Below are positions 35,126-45,000 of a stretch of DNA of 64,000 nt, piece after piece. A model generated the notes under the pieces. The model was not told the origin of the DNA. It searched no databases and worked only from the letters and a program-made list of their open reading frames with translations. The DNA is from Thamnidium elegans. Taxonomy: Eukaryota; Mucoromycota; Mucoromycetes; Mucorales; Mucoraceae. The stretch lies in NCBI GenBank assembly GCA_025201345.1, contig JAIXMG010000003.1, positions 434,001-498,000 of the forward strand, read 5' to 3'. Numbering within the stretch: position 1 is the first letter of the stretch; every line of letters begins with the position of its first letter. A program made the position numbers and the translations under genes.

Positions 35126-35862
35126 TTGATAATACTGGAAATCTAGAGGTTCTAACGGTACTGTAAACAGGGAAGTTTATCTCCGTATCAAGCAAAGTGC
35201 GGTTAGTGGGAATAGATCTATCCAATTGAACTTCCGGTTGAGAAGTGCTCACATTTACAGTACTATGGGCTTCAAGATTTGGCTCAACTGAAAGAGATGC
35301 AATACTTGATGAAGAGTCAGAATCCTCAATAAGAATGCTTAAACTACGTGTTGCACCAAACGTAGTAGTATCAATACTAGAAGATACATGGGAAGCAGGA
35401 TTTGTATCAACTACAGCAGGAGCAGGTGTAGCTTGACTCAAGCGAAAATGACGGCGTGATACGGGAGTACCAGATGAACTAGCAGAACGAGAAGAGTGAA
35501 TACGGAAGCGATTGTAAGACATTTTTTATATTTGAAGTAAAGTAAAAAAAGGATAAGTGAAGTGGGGAAATAGCATAAAATACTCGCCTATTTATACTTT
35601 TAAAAATAGAAAATAAGCTATAATGACTCAGAAATGACGCCTTTTTAAACCAATCACATTATAGAAAAAGGAACTCAATTTCCCCGAGTCAGTTCTCCGA
35701 GTAAAAAAAAAAAAAAAAAAAATCTCAAAAATGATTCTGGAAGTATGTTACACGAAGGTTACACAAACTATGTTACACAAGAAAAAATCGCCTTTTATAG
35801 TAATTTTTTAACCCTCTCAATTATTCCAGATCCAGCGGTGGCCATATATGACCTAAGATCCT

Positions 35863-36478
35863 CATTCTTAGTTATATTAATATAGTTCTTATTTAGTTTA
35901 TTTATTACTTTTATATTTTCTTCATTCTCATTTAATTTATTATAATTTTTTCTATTTTTACTTGTTTTAGATGAGTTTTCATTATAGAATTCTTCTTCCA
36001 TTTCAATATCACTTAAAGTATGTGACTCTTCGCATAGTTCATCTACCTCTTCATCTACCTCTTCATCTACCTCTTCATCTAATTTATTTTTACATATATT
36101 ACATATTTCATTATACTCATCTTCGTCATAATTTTCACAATCTTCATTTTTACATATATCAGGACAAATACATCCTTTTTCGTCAACCTCGAATCCACAA
36201 TCTTCGCATATATCAATTTCTTTACCATCATCTATATCAATTTCTTTATTATCATCTATATCTGATTCTAATGTATTTAAATGATTTAGTCTCTCTTCTA
36301 AATGTTTGTTTATTTTATCGTCAATATTATTATTTATTTTTTCTTTATTTAATGATTTGTAATAAGTATTTTCTTCTTTTAATTTATTAATTCTTTTTTC
36401 TAATTTCATAACTTTAGTTACTAAATAAATATACTTTTGTTTTTTAATTTTAATGTACAAAGAGTTATAAGAAGGCAT
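35863..36478 (-). pseudogene. M2 protein, N-terminal piece with an EVDE repeat expansion
   Basis: The first ~205 residues of the M protein, starting MPSYNSLYIKIKK as in M1. The cysteine motifs are kept (ICEDCGFE, CICPDICKNEDC, EICNICKN). M2 has extra in-frame copies of the 12-bp unit encoding EVDE (about 36044-36080) where M1 has one. The frame is cut by element I at 35862. Its remainder lies at 23216-23530. Confidence 0.85.
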
Positions 36479-36670
36479 TGTTTAATTTTTATTTATATCT
36501 AAATTCAATTTTTGATCTTTTAAAAAGATTTTCCAAATATTATATTTATTCTTTTTTCTCTTGATGTAATTTAATATATATATTTTATTTATAATATGTT
36601 TTTCAATTTTACAAGAAATTAAATTAGTCGGAGCTTAAATATAATCTGAGACCTATATGCAGATACATCC

Positions 36671-37179
36671 CATTATTATCTGAAACGATATCAAACAGAT
36701 GGATACTTAAGAGTTCAGTTATGGTGAAAGTATGTTGACCAACGTTACTTTGATGGTATATGTGAGATTGGCCTTCATTTTCTTCAAAAGTACAACCGGT
36801 TTTATAGGGAACACTGTAAATGTCAGAGTACGAAACTATATATAGATATATAAAGTAAGTAGTTATCAAGATAAAGAAATTAAAACATTTATATTGACAA
36901 CGTACACTCTTCAAATGATTCATCTTCTTCCATTGGATCGCTGCTATAGTCTAAGTGGTCTTCAACATCCATATCGTCAGCGTTGAAAATATCATCAATT
37001 TCAACAGTTTCTTTTTCAGATGGCATTGTATTTTGGGCATGAATTCTTTTATGATTATACAGTTCTTTCAGTTTTGAGAATTGACTTTTACAAATATCAC
37101 ATGTATGTTTACAAGTATCATCCATCAGTCGGATTCTTTTGTTACTGTTAAGGGTATAAGGTAAAGAGGAGCTGGACAT
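36671..37179 (-). pseudogene. CACTA E transposase, N-terminal piece with a C2H2 zinc finger
   Basis: Exon 1 (37179 to about 36896) starts MSSSSLPYTLNSNKR and contains CDICKSQFSKLKELYNHKRIH, a C2H2 finger (C-x2-C-x12-H-x4-H by my count), then an acidic stretch. A short intron follows, then exon 2 (36867-36671), ending IVSDNN at the M2 insertion. It continues at 23194. The start of exon 1 (basic, N-K-R) is like that of A and C, but those copies have no zinc finger here. The finger may give E its own DNA-binding specificity, which is inference. Confidence 0.82.
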
Positions 37180-37631
37180 GTCAAAAGGATATAAAAAAAC
37201 AATAATGTGCTTGGTATGATAAAGAAAAAAAAACTCTTTTTAATGATCTCCTTTTATATAGTTTAACAAATCGAGAAAGAATTATTAAAACAATTACAAT
37301 TGGTTCTTCAGAAAAAAAAAAAGAAAGGTGATCGATTTGAATGGTTATGTAGATATTATTGGTTCTTTGAATGATTGCAGTTTGTTTAACGTTAAATATT
37401 GCGTACTGCAGTTTTGGAGTGGTAGATTCAAATGTTATTGGTGCTCAATACCTTAACCAATAAAATGTAAGTTTGTTAGAAGATCATTTGATATTTATGC
37501 AGTTACTCTTTTAGACAATGTTTAGACTCTTCTGGTTGGTAAAAAGAATGAAAAAAAACTGGTCTAAAAGGTAAATTTATATAAAGACATTTTTTTTTTT
37601 TTTATTCAAATAATTTTTCTTACATATTAAA
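37180..37631. promoter_or_regulatory. Divergent promoter region of CACTA E
   Basis: 452-bp spacer between divergent start codons, the shortest of the set. TTTATATAAAG near 37575-37585, about 50 bp before the accessory start, is a likely TATA element. CTTTTATATAG near 37252-37262 could serve the other side. Confidence 0.5.
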
Positions 37632-38485
37632 ATGAACACCAACTCTGAACAACAAATGATCAATGCTATTGAGGCTTTAGGTAGCAAGGTAGATTCCATA
37701 TCGTCTCGTTTAGATACCGTATTTGGTCCTACTTTAACTGGAAGCGATTTAAATTCTTTTACTGAAAGATCACTGACAGGTAATATATATATACATTATA
37801 TCTTTTTTTTTCCTTTCGTCAGATTGGGTGACTAAAAAAAAAAAAATCAGATATCGACTATGTTAACCGTACCATTTATGTTCAATCTGTCAACACTACT
37901 GATAGTGCAAATAGAACTCGTGTAATACAACCAAATCCCTATGGACTTAGAAAGGGGGAAAAACCTTATAGTTCCACTAGAAGAATAGATGACATGTTTA
38001 GACTTCTTCACACTATTCAACATGGAGAGGAAGTCGCTCCTTTGTCAAAATTCCAATTAAAGGAGCAACGAAGCCAATTAAAAGGAATTGCTAGAAGTGT
38101 TTTGTCGAGTATGCAACAAGACGGATTTTCACTTGTGTCAAGTTGGAAAGATGATGTCAAGGATATCGACAAGAAATACTACAGTCTGTTACTTGAACAA
38201 AGGGCTGATACTGCTGGGATGTTTATCTCTCGTTGCAAATCCAGTTGGTGTGCGAGACTGTTGCTACAAGAAGGATTTAAAGCAAAAAAGCAATCCCACA
38301 AAAAGAAGTCAAAAAGACAATTTGATGTATAGTATTGAAGTCATAATTAATGAATTAAGGCTAATTTTTTATTCTTATTATTTTAGCGCTATCTTGAAGA
38401 GCAGGCAGAGAGTACTGCACCCTCCTTGGACTATTCGGAATTTAGTATTCTTGACAATGAAAGTACAACTAGTAATATTGCTTGA
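37632..38485 (+). CDS. CACTA E accessory protein, 240 aa, 3 exons
   Basis: Exons 37632-37779, 37851-38326 and 38387-38485 sum to 723 nt in frame. The N-terminal 45 residues form an amphipathic helix (AIEALGSKVDSISSRLDTVF), in the same place as the coiled coils of the A and D proteins. The middle is a helical, basic domain (RIDDMFRLLHTIQHGEE ... LKGIARSVLSSMQQDGF). A KKQSHKKKSKRQ stretch at the exon 2 end could be a nuclear localisation signal. The tail is acidic. No known family recognised. It is shorter than the A (289) and D (374) proteins. It diverges from the E transposase, and no frame break is visible although the partner gene is destroyed. Confidence 0.75.
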
Positions 38486-38541
38486 TAAAAAGTAAAAAAT
38501 AAAATACGTGACTTTTTTTTTCGTACGCTTATAAATTCTAA

Positions 38542-38588
<47 letters not shown>

Positions 38589-39003
38589 TTTTCTTTTACT
38601 ATCTTTTTTCCTTTTCCTTTTTTATATGAACTTTTACTTCACTTTATACACAAAAGACTAATCTCAATGGTAGCAATAAACTGAATCCCTTGAAATGGAA
38701 CATAACTGTTTTTCTTCTTCTATTGTATCCCTAAACGCTAAGTAAAGTATTTTTTTTTATTTTGTTCCACTGCTAAAGCAATTTTTTTTTTGTTCGTTTG
38801 CTTTTAGATATTTAACCATTGAATACTATTATGGTTCACCTTAAGGTACACATCTTTTAGTTATTTTTATTTACCACCTATTAATATCTACAAACGTTTA
38901 TATATTTACAGAGAAGAAACCGTTTAACCATATGTCTTGGCTTTTTATTTACTTGTAAGTTTGATAATAACACTATTTATGTAAAACAGATTTTAACCAT
39001 ATA
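38486..39003. other. Non-coding 3' region of CACTA E
   Basis: AT-rich, with a T-run of about 39 bases near 38547-38585. AACCATA-type words repeat (AACCATTGAA, AACCATATG, AACCATATA) and may be part of a subterminal array. No terminus identified before the Tc1 element at 39004. Confidence 0.4.
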
Positions 39004-39255
39004 CAGTGGGCGGCAAAATTGTCCGCATGTTTGGAATTTCTGAGTATTTCAGCTTTAATATGCGCTAATTTACGTAGTCACGCAGCATATTTTATATCAT
39101 TTAAAAGCCACACATCTGGTAAGTCGAATGATACTAATTATATTATAGAGTGACTTAGTTCAACCTCCGAAAAACTACTATGAATGTGAGCACTACATGC
39201 GGACAATTTTGCCGGTTTATAAAAAAATTAAATTTTTTATTCGTTTAAAATGAGA

Positions 39256-40080
39256 TTAATGATTAATCCAATATCCTTTGGCTTTTAGAACTTCTGTACA
39301 ACGCTTGTTCATACTTAGCATGAATGGTCTAATCTCTTCAGCCGTTATTCCATACCAAATATCGATGATTCGTTGCTTATGCTCTTTCATTGATGCTGGA
39401 GGCTTATAATAACGTGAGTACAAACGTTTTTTCAACATTCCCCAGATGTTTTCAATTGGGTTAAGGTCAGGTGACTGTGCGGGCCAAGTCATTGTATCAA
39501 AAGGCTGCTCTTCAAGCCACTGAGTTACTAATTTGGAGGTATGCTTCGGATCATTATCATGCATAAATGTTATATCCTTTGGATTAATACTATAGTCATG
39601 CAATGTTTTCATCAAATCTTCCTCTAAAATTTGTTTATAGAGCTCCTTATCGAAAGTATCATCTATAAACACTAGATAACCCACGCCGGACCAGGTGATA
39701 CAACTCCAAATTTTAAAAGATCCACCATTATGCTTTACTGTTTGCTGGATTTGGGATGGGCGGACGTTTTCAGTGACTCTTTTATAGCACCAGTGAGCAC
39801 CGTCGGAGCCAAAGCGATTGATTTTGGTCTCGTCGGACCACACTACATTTTTCCAGTCCATATCCGTCCAATCAACGTGCATTTTGCCGAACACTAGGCG
39901 ATTTTTTCTGCTCTTTACACTTAATAGTGGTTTTTCAGGCTTCTTATATCGCTCAATACCTCGCGATGAGAGATACCTACGGATACTTCGATCGCTCAAT
40001 GATACTCCCAGCTCACTTTTAAGCATTCTTAAAATTTCATTGGCTGATTCTACTCCATTTACAGTTACCTTTCTCACCAT
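39256..40080 (-). pseudogene. Tc1-like transposase, catalytic part (element 2)
   Basis: The 274-residue frame holds the second half of the DNA-binding region (VSLSDRSIRRYLSSRGIERY) and the full catalytic domain: WSDETKINRFGSDG (first Asp), FMHDNDPKHTS (second Asp) and SPDLNPIENIW (Glu). Spacing is DD34E. The frame itself is unbroken. The upstream helix-turn-helix coding part lies across K at 42225-42030, and between the two I find frame breaks at an 11-base homopolymer, so the gene as a whole is probably dead. Met at 40080 is unlikely to be the native start. Confidence 0.88.
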
Positions 40081-40090
40081 ATAATCAATT

Positions 40091-42020
40091 GTTGTACTAG
40101 ATGACTAATCAATATCAATAGATAAAATATTATATATAAAATAAAACACTATATTATTGATTGAATATCATTTAAATTACGTATATATTTTAGTAATTAG
40201 GAAATAATATATTGTTTTTCTGAAAATAGTCTCTTATAATATCTCTTTCTATAAAGTCATTTTCTTTGACCCAGCTATTCTCCTTGTTGTCATAATTTTT
40301 CCATTTAACAAGAAAGGTATATTGTTTATCTATTATTTTATGAGTTACAATATATTCTATTTCATATATACCTTCGTCTTTATTAACATTTCTAATATTA
40401 TGTATATCTAATTTATCTTTATTTTTTGATTTTTTCTTTCTTTTTTTAGTTGGATTTTTATATTCAGGAAAATCTACATCACTTTCGTTTTTATCACTTT
40501 CGTTTAAAATTTCATTCTCATCATCTATTATCATACTATCTTGATTATTTTCTATAGATAAATTTAATAAATCTTTTTGTATTTTACTCAATTCGTTTAA
40601 TTTTTTAACTTGTTCCATTTGATTTGTATAAACTATATCTATTAATCTCAGTTCATTTGGAAATTCAAAATTTTCATTAATCCATAGCTTATGATGTTCT
40701 TGAGTTATAATGTTAAATTTATCTGAAAACAACTGTATATTCTTCAATAAAAATACAACTTTTAATTGTAAATTTATGTATTTAATATCATCAGTTTTTA
40801 TTATAGAGTTATTATTACTAAAACGTTTAAATTTATTATATAATTCTTTAAATTGATTTTCCACTACAGATCTAAAACTTCCAAATACTTTATTATAATG
40901 TTCTTCTTGTGCATTTAATGCAATACCATTTTCCTTTCTTATTGGATAGAAAAAGTTTTTATCATCTAAATTAATATTTTTATCTTTACATAAGTTCTCA
41001 AACTGTTTTATAAATAGAGTATAACCTCCATCCAATGCTACACAATCTTGTTCTTTAATTTTATTATACAATTTCATATTTAAAAACATACCACCATCAG
41101 AGCTATTACCACAAAGTTGACTATCTGATAAACTTAATACCATTTCATTAATATCTATTAAAACTTGTGTTCTAATTCCTGATGATTTTAATTTGTAAGA
41201 CCATTTTTTTTGCGTAGATATATCAGGTTTATCATATTCAATTGTAGTATCGTGCCCATCGAGCATAGTGGTAATGTTTTTATAATTTTTAAGATTTTTA
41301 ATTAATGCAGATAATATTCTTATTTTTATATTACTAAACATATTATATAGACAATAATTTACATATTTATTTAAAGATTCATAATTAGTTATCCAAAATT
41401 TTTTATAGACAGCATAAAATGATGAATGTGGCATATATTTCTTAATATTCTTGGATGTAAAACCAGAGGTTAACTGATATAATAATAGTAAACCTTTTTC
41501 TATTTCCAAGTAAGGACCAGGATATTCTCTATGTGTATATAACATGGTTAGAAAAAAGAATACTGAAATATATCCTAATTTATTTGTTAATTCTTTTTTT
41601 ACCTCTTCTATATTTTTTACATTTTTTAGTTCAGTACGATGTTTATATTTGTTTGTAATCTTTTTCCAGTCATAACTTAAGAATTTCCATTCATTTAAAA
41701 CTAATTTATTGATTTCAATTTTTAAATCTTTTTTATATTGTTTTATTTCTTCATTGTTTTTATTTATATATTCATCCATAATTTCTACATCATCACCTAT
41801 CATTCTGTTTTTTTATTTATCTCTTAATTCAATTTTGATATATTAATAATATAAAAATAAAAGCTGTTTTATTTATATACCTATATTATATTCTTTCACT
41901 TGATAATCACATGATAATTATATAAATAAATTAGAATTTACTATACGACTATTACATGATTTATATTTTGAATTTAATATTTATTTTATATATAATTAAC
42001 TCTATGTCAAATACTATATT
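40091..42020 (-). mobile_element. K: chromodomain-DDE element inserted in Tc1 element 2
   Basis: The insertion lies between two copies of AATCAATT (40083-40090, 42021-42028), where the host transposase continues on either side. This is an apparent 8-bp TSD. The ends (GTTGTACTAGATGAC and the complement of TATAGTATTTGAC) are only weakly inverted, and unlike J there are no 253-bp direct repeats. The boundary is well supported on the host side, but the TSD length is uncertain. Confidence 0.72.
40190..41803 (-). CDS. DDE transposase with C-terminal chromodomain (element K), intact, 537 aa
   Basis: A single uninterrupted frame. Residues 1-60 are charged, and the region from 60 to 170 is helical (KLGYISVFFFLTML, YPGPYLEIEKGLLLLY). 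The nuclease core has MLDGHDTT (D182), CVALDGGYTL (D258) and GSFRSVVENQF (E315), resembling DDE_Tnp_4 enzymes. Residues ~430-460 are a basic stretch (KKRKKKSKNKDK), probably nuclear localisation. Residues ~475-530 are a chromodomain (YEIEYIVTHK, TFLVKWKNYDNKENSW). Related to the J gene and the relic at 10122. It is the only intact member here and is a good candidate for the active source. The host Tc1 copy is dead, so K is the younger insertion. The link to histone methylation is family knowledge, not shown here. Confidence 0.88.
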   Translation of the reverse strand: MIGDDVEIMDEYINKNNEEIKQYKKDLKIEINKLVLNEWKFLSYDWKKITNKYKHRTELKNVKNIEEVKKELTNKLGYISVFFFLTMLYTHREYPGPYLEIEKGLLLLYQLTSGFTSKNIKKYMPHSSFYAVYKKFWITNYESLNKYVNYCLYNMFSNIKIRILSALIKNLKNYKNITTMLDGHDTTIEYDKPDISTQKKWSYKLKSSGIRTQVLIDINEMVLSLSDSQLCGNSSDGGMFLNMKLYNKIKEQDCVALDGGYTLFIKQFENLCKDKNINLDDKNFFYPIRKENGIALNAQEEHYNKVFGSFRSVVENQFKELYNKFKRFSNNNSIIKTDDIKYINLQLKVVFLLKNIQLFSDKFNIITQEHHKLWINENFEFPNELRLIDIVYTNQMEQVKKLNELSKIQKDLLNLSIENNQDSMIIDDENEILNESDKNESDVDFPEYKNPTKKRKKKSKNKDKLDIHNIRNVNKDEGIYEIEYIVTHKIIDKQYTFLVKWKNYDNKENSWVKENDFIERDIIRDYFQKNNILFPNY

Positions 42021-42029
42021 AATCAATTA

Positions 42030-42225
42030 TTACTGTTTAGTCTTCCTAGTAACTTTTTTTTTTTCTACCTGCTTTTTGCGTTTCTCTCTCCGATAATTCA
42101 TTTTTTCCTATTTTGGAAACAGTAGACTTACTTACACCAGTTCTGGACGATGTTTCACGTATACTGAGACCGCTCTCCAAACATTGTAACACGTTTTCCT
42201 TTTTAGATCGCGAGAGGTTGCGCAT
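42030..42225 (-). pseudogene. Tc1-like transposase N-terminal HTH fragment (element 2)
   Basis: From ATG at 42225 the frame reads a helix-turn-helix (KENVLQCLESGLSIRETSS, then GVSKSTVSKIG) of the kind that opens Tc1 transposases. It loses frame at an 11-base A run (plus strand T run 42054-42064). It belongs to the catalytic part at 39256-40080, from which it is separated by K. Confidence 0.75.
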
Positions 42226-42587
42226 GTCAATTTACCTTAATGAATTTGTAAAATACTAAAATGAAAAGAAATTAGAGCTGTAATAAAGGCTTGCTCGGTA
42301 GTTGTTATAAGCAAATTTTTATCTTCTACCAAATTGTGGTTCTTGAATTTAAAAAATTTAATTTTTTAATAAACCGGCAAAATTGTCCGCATGTAGTGCT
42401 CACATTCATAGTAGTTTTTCGGAGGTTGAACTAAGTCACTCCATGTTATAATTTGTATCATTCGACTTACCAGATGTGTGGCTTTTAAATGGTATAAAAT
42501 ATGTTGCGTGACTACGTAAATAAGCGCATATTAAAGCTGAAATACTCAGAAATTCCAAACATGCGGACAATTTTGCCGCCCACTGTA

Positions 42588-43692
42588 TATATAAGTTTTT
42601 GTGAGTGAGTTAGTAGCACCACTGTATAATATTTTCACGAAAAGATATGTTAGCTCTTACATATTACCGATTTAAAGGATAATTAAACTGTAAAAATTGG
42701 AAATAAAAGTCACTATTATTTGCAATCTAATGTTTTCTATTACCTAACTTATTTTTGTAGCGATAAGGATAGTACTGATGAAGTTATTTCCGTATTCGTC
42801 GATTTTTACTATATAAACTTCTGCAATTTTGATCTTCGCGGCATAAAATAAAATTCCCAATTAGATAGAATTTTTTAAATGCTGTTCCCAAAATTTCAGA
42901 CCTCTACTATTTCTGGTTCGGCCGTGGTTTCGTGGAACCACTCGTAAATTATGACCGGCGGAAGCACTGTATCGTGCTAATTAGATAAAGATAGAATTCA
43001 TTTGGAGTTGTGACTTTTAACTAGTGGACATGTAGACTGAGAATATTAGGAGACTACGCGATATCACCAGTAAATAAAATTCAAACTCCGATTATTTTAG
43101 TGGGATTACCAGTGTATTTTCATGTTATGCGTATTTCATTGAATTTCGATAATAAATAAAAAACGATCTTAAATAATTTTTAGGCCATTTTTTATTTATA
43201 AAAGTTTTAAAAGCAAATAAAAGAAATTAATTGTTAAGCTATTAATAAATATACCTAAAAGTACGTAAATAAATTATAGCCTAAAAATTATTTAAAAATA
43301 TTAACATTGCTCGGCCCGAATAAGCGTTGTAAATTATTTTGTCGTAAAAAATTAAGCTTTAGTGGTAATTGTTCCCCGCGACATAAAACGGCCGTAATTT
43401 CAAACGTAAGCACGGTCTGATACTCTGACAATAAAATGTTAACTTATCAACGAGATCTCTCTGTATATTGTCAAGAACATTTTTGTAAACTTTTATAAGA
43501 TTTTTTCGTTTCGTTCTACTTTTTTTGACTTCTTTTTCAAATAGGTCAACTGCCTTTTTAGGCGCGGCCATTTTCTTCCGGATAAATGAACATTAATAAA
43601 TAATTATAAAATATATTTTTATTATAAATAAAAGAGAAAAAGATATCGAAAACAGCTCTAATTAATACCTTGCAGTTTTTGAGATGCAAATA
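42588..43692. other. AT-rich interval without recognised gene
   Basis: No conserved protein. A 17-bp perfect inverted repeat (TTAAATAATTTTTAGGC, 43169-43185 and 43279-43295) could form a hairpin or mark a small element. A 70-codon basic minus-strand frame at 43571-43359 (MAAPKKAVDLFEKEVKKSRT) has no recognisable homology and is not called as a gene. Confidence 0.4.
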
Positions 43693-43727
43693 CGTTGGCC
43701 CGCAAGGCTGTCCACATGTTTAGAATT
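43693..43727. repeat. Relic Tc1-type terminal repeat
   Basis: GTTGGCCCGCAAGGCTGTCC and the following ACATGTTTAGAATT resemble the outer TIR of Tc1 element 2 (GTGGGCGGCAAAATTGTCC, GCATGTTTGGAATT) with several changes. No partner end is visible. Confidence 0.5.
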
Positions 43728-43860
43728 CACCAAGGCGAGAAATAGCGCTGTTGCTAAGCACTGGTGCTTGGTTTAGCGCTAGCGCTTCAGTTACGAATAA
43801 TGTTTGGCTGCTCACTATCGCTAGATTAAGCGTTGGCGCACATTTAAAAAAAAACAGCAT
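43728..43860. repeat. Orphan CACTA-like terminus
   Basis: CACCAAGGCGAGAAATAGCG resembles the A/B end CACTAAGGCGAGCCAGAGCG. It is followed by AGCGCT/AGCGCTAGCGC motifs that look like a variant subterminal array. The opposite end is not recognised in the window, so this is a truncated element of a third related family. Confidence 0.6.
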
Positions 43861-43981
43861 TACGACGGTATGGAATTAATCAGGTCATGGTATAAAATAT
43901 TTATTCAATAATATAATAATTATAGCACATTTTGTAATAAATATTTATATATTCAGATATTTATAAAAAAAAAAGAGATTC

Positions 43982-44436
43982 TGTTGTATCCAAGTAATAT
44001 ACAGTAATATAATTTATACATAGTTTTACTCAAAACTATACACAAATGTAATATTAGCTACATATTACTTAGATCTTGTTACTATTCTATATATCGACGA
44101 GATAAATGTAATCACAAAGTATTAGTGTAACAAGTTATTGAAGTGACACAATTATATAAACACATCATTTCTATAACCAGATATGTTATTATGATCAGTC
44201 TATAATCAGACATGTTGTTATGATCAATCCATATAAATTGTGCTCATCCATAAAAGGGTTATGTATCGTATATGAACCCATTTAGCTTATAATTATACAT
44301 TTTCATTTACTTCTAAGGTCTATAAAAAGGCTCTTAATTTCCATCAATAAACAACAACCTTTTTCTGTCTGATAAAACTCTCTGTTCTTTTTTATTTTTT
44401 CTTTTATTTTTTGATATTTTATCGTTAAATATCACA
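43982..44436 (+). repeat. Solo LTR, 455 bp
   Basis: Starts TGTTGTATCC and ends AAATATCACA, flanked by the perfect 5-bp TSD GATTC (43977-43981, 44437-44441). Inside, TCTATAAAAAGGCTC (about 44321) is a TATA element and CAATAAACAAC 25 bp further is a polyadenylation-like signal, the normal layout of U3-R. It is unrelated to the LTR at 736-1002. The strand is taken from the TATA/poly(A) order. Confidence 0.85.
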
Positions 44437-44441
44437 GATTC

Positions 44442-45000
44442 TGAAAAAAAAAGCGAGCATTTTTATTATTTATTTATATGTGAATGTATATATTAAGAAA
44501 TGGAAGGGTATATGTGTATATTATACAGTGGGTACATAAATTGGGTACCATTTAAGATAGGGACTCTTGTTGATTGGTGGTGACTGGTTAATAGTAGAAA
44601 CTTGAAATTTGGTGGAACGATAGAATGTAATTTTCCGCAACTTTTGGTATACTTTTTGTGACTGTCAAGTTATATCTGCATGAGATATGAGGCCAGACGT
44701 ATCAGTTAAATAGGTTTAAATTCAAATCCGCCCCAGCCTATGATTCAAAACGTTTAAAATTTTTACACAATATATTGATAAACGCTTGGGATATTCTCCA
44801 AAAGTTTCAAATTAAAATCTGTTATATTTCGCCCTCCGCAAGTGTTTACATTTTGACGGGCGCTGGGGACCGTGAAAAAATTATAAAATATAGTTTGTCG
44901 GCTAACTATGATAAAAATAGTTATATTTAATTTCGATAAAAAATAAAAACTTAATTTTGCATAATAAAACAAGTCATAAATCCCAAAAAACAATTTGAAA
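44442..45000. other. Interval with a relic Tc1-type terminus
   Basis: TATACAGTGGGTACATAAAT at about 44523-44542 looks like a Tc1/mariner end next to TA, with no matching second end. The rest is non-coding, including a slightly GC-richer patch (about 44725-44875). Confidence 0.4.

Larger units (their letters stand above)
24642..35522 (-). pseudogene. ISXO2/Merlin-like transposase of element I, disrupted by J and B
   Basis: Exon pieces leftward: 35522-35126 and 28110-28068 (split by CACTA B), 28022-27646, 27589-27268 and 25217-25211 (split by J), about 25151-24642. Ser/Thr-rich N-terminus, then HNCCNKSRQS (zinc-like), VEIDESKFGKRKYNHG (first Asp), IIHTDFWRAYNG (second Asp) and HTNTIEGTWNG, the IS1595-type third motif, which only appears when J is removed. 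The C-terminus is acidic, then basic (RRSRRIRIA). B sits after VLST and J splits HTNT/IEG. Both junctions read through in frame without the insertions. No other frame break was noticed, so the gene may have been intact until J and B arrived. Confidence 0.87.
23531..35862. mobile_element. Merlin/ISXO2-like element I (host of J and CACTA B)
   Basis: Ends start GGTTAAAAGGTC on the left and end GACCTAAGATCC on the right, within imperfect inverted repeats of about 150 bp containing ATATATGGCCACCGCTGG. They are flanked by the perfect 8-bp TSD TCATTCTT (23523-23530, 35863-35870). The undisturbed M1 copy has TCATTCTT once at this point. Removing B (7018 bp with TSD) and J (2048 bp with TSD) leaves about 3.27 kb with one leftward transposase gene. 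GG...CC ends, an 8-bp TSD and an IS1595/ISXO2-like transposase fit the Merlin superfamily. Confidence 0.9.
23195..36670. mobile_element. M2: second M element, split by element I
   Basis: The left end GGGTCATTATGTATTAAGG at 23195 and the right end GATACATCC at 36670 are identical to the M1 ends. They are flanked by the perfect 8-bp TSD CATTATTA (23187-23194, 36671-36678). Without element I it is about 1.1 kb. It carries the same ORF as M1, now cut between 23530 and 35863. Removing M2 restores exon 2 of the E transposase. Confidence 0.9.
11130..39003. mobile_element. CACTA element E, split by nested insertions (ends approximate)
   Basis: The transposase is in three pieces (15653-11966, 23194-23017, 37179-36671, all leftward) and the accessory gene at 37632-38485 runs rightward, the same head-to-head order as A. 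Between the pieces lie D, M2 and everything inside M2. When these and M1 are removed with one TSD each, E is about 6-7 kb, like A and D. The terminal CACTA repeats could not be fixed. By analogy with A and D the ends should lie near 11.1 kb and 39 kb, and CACTATGG at about 11129 is one candidate left end. Confidence 0.7.
39004..42585 (-). mobile_element. Tc1/mariner-like element 2 (contains K)
   Basis: Ends CAGTGGGCGGCAAAATTGTC and complement, flanked by TA (39002-39003, 42586-42587). TIRs are about 225 bp and each closes with an inverted copy of its outer motif (CATGCGGACAATTTTGCCGG at about 39199-39218 and its mirror near 42375-42395). Without K it is about 1640 bp. It carries a leftward transposase split by K. 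Confidence 0.92.

Noticed and set aside
43359..43571. 70-codon basic minus-strand frame
   Set aside because: No recognisable homology, no intron or promoter signal, in a relic-rich interval. It may be chance.
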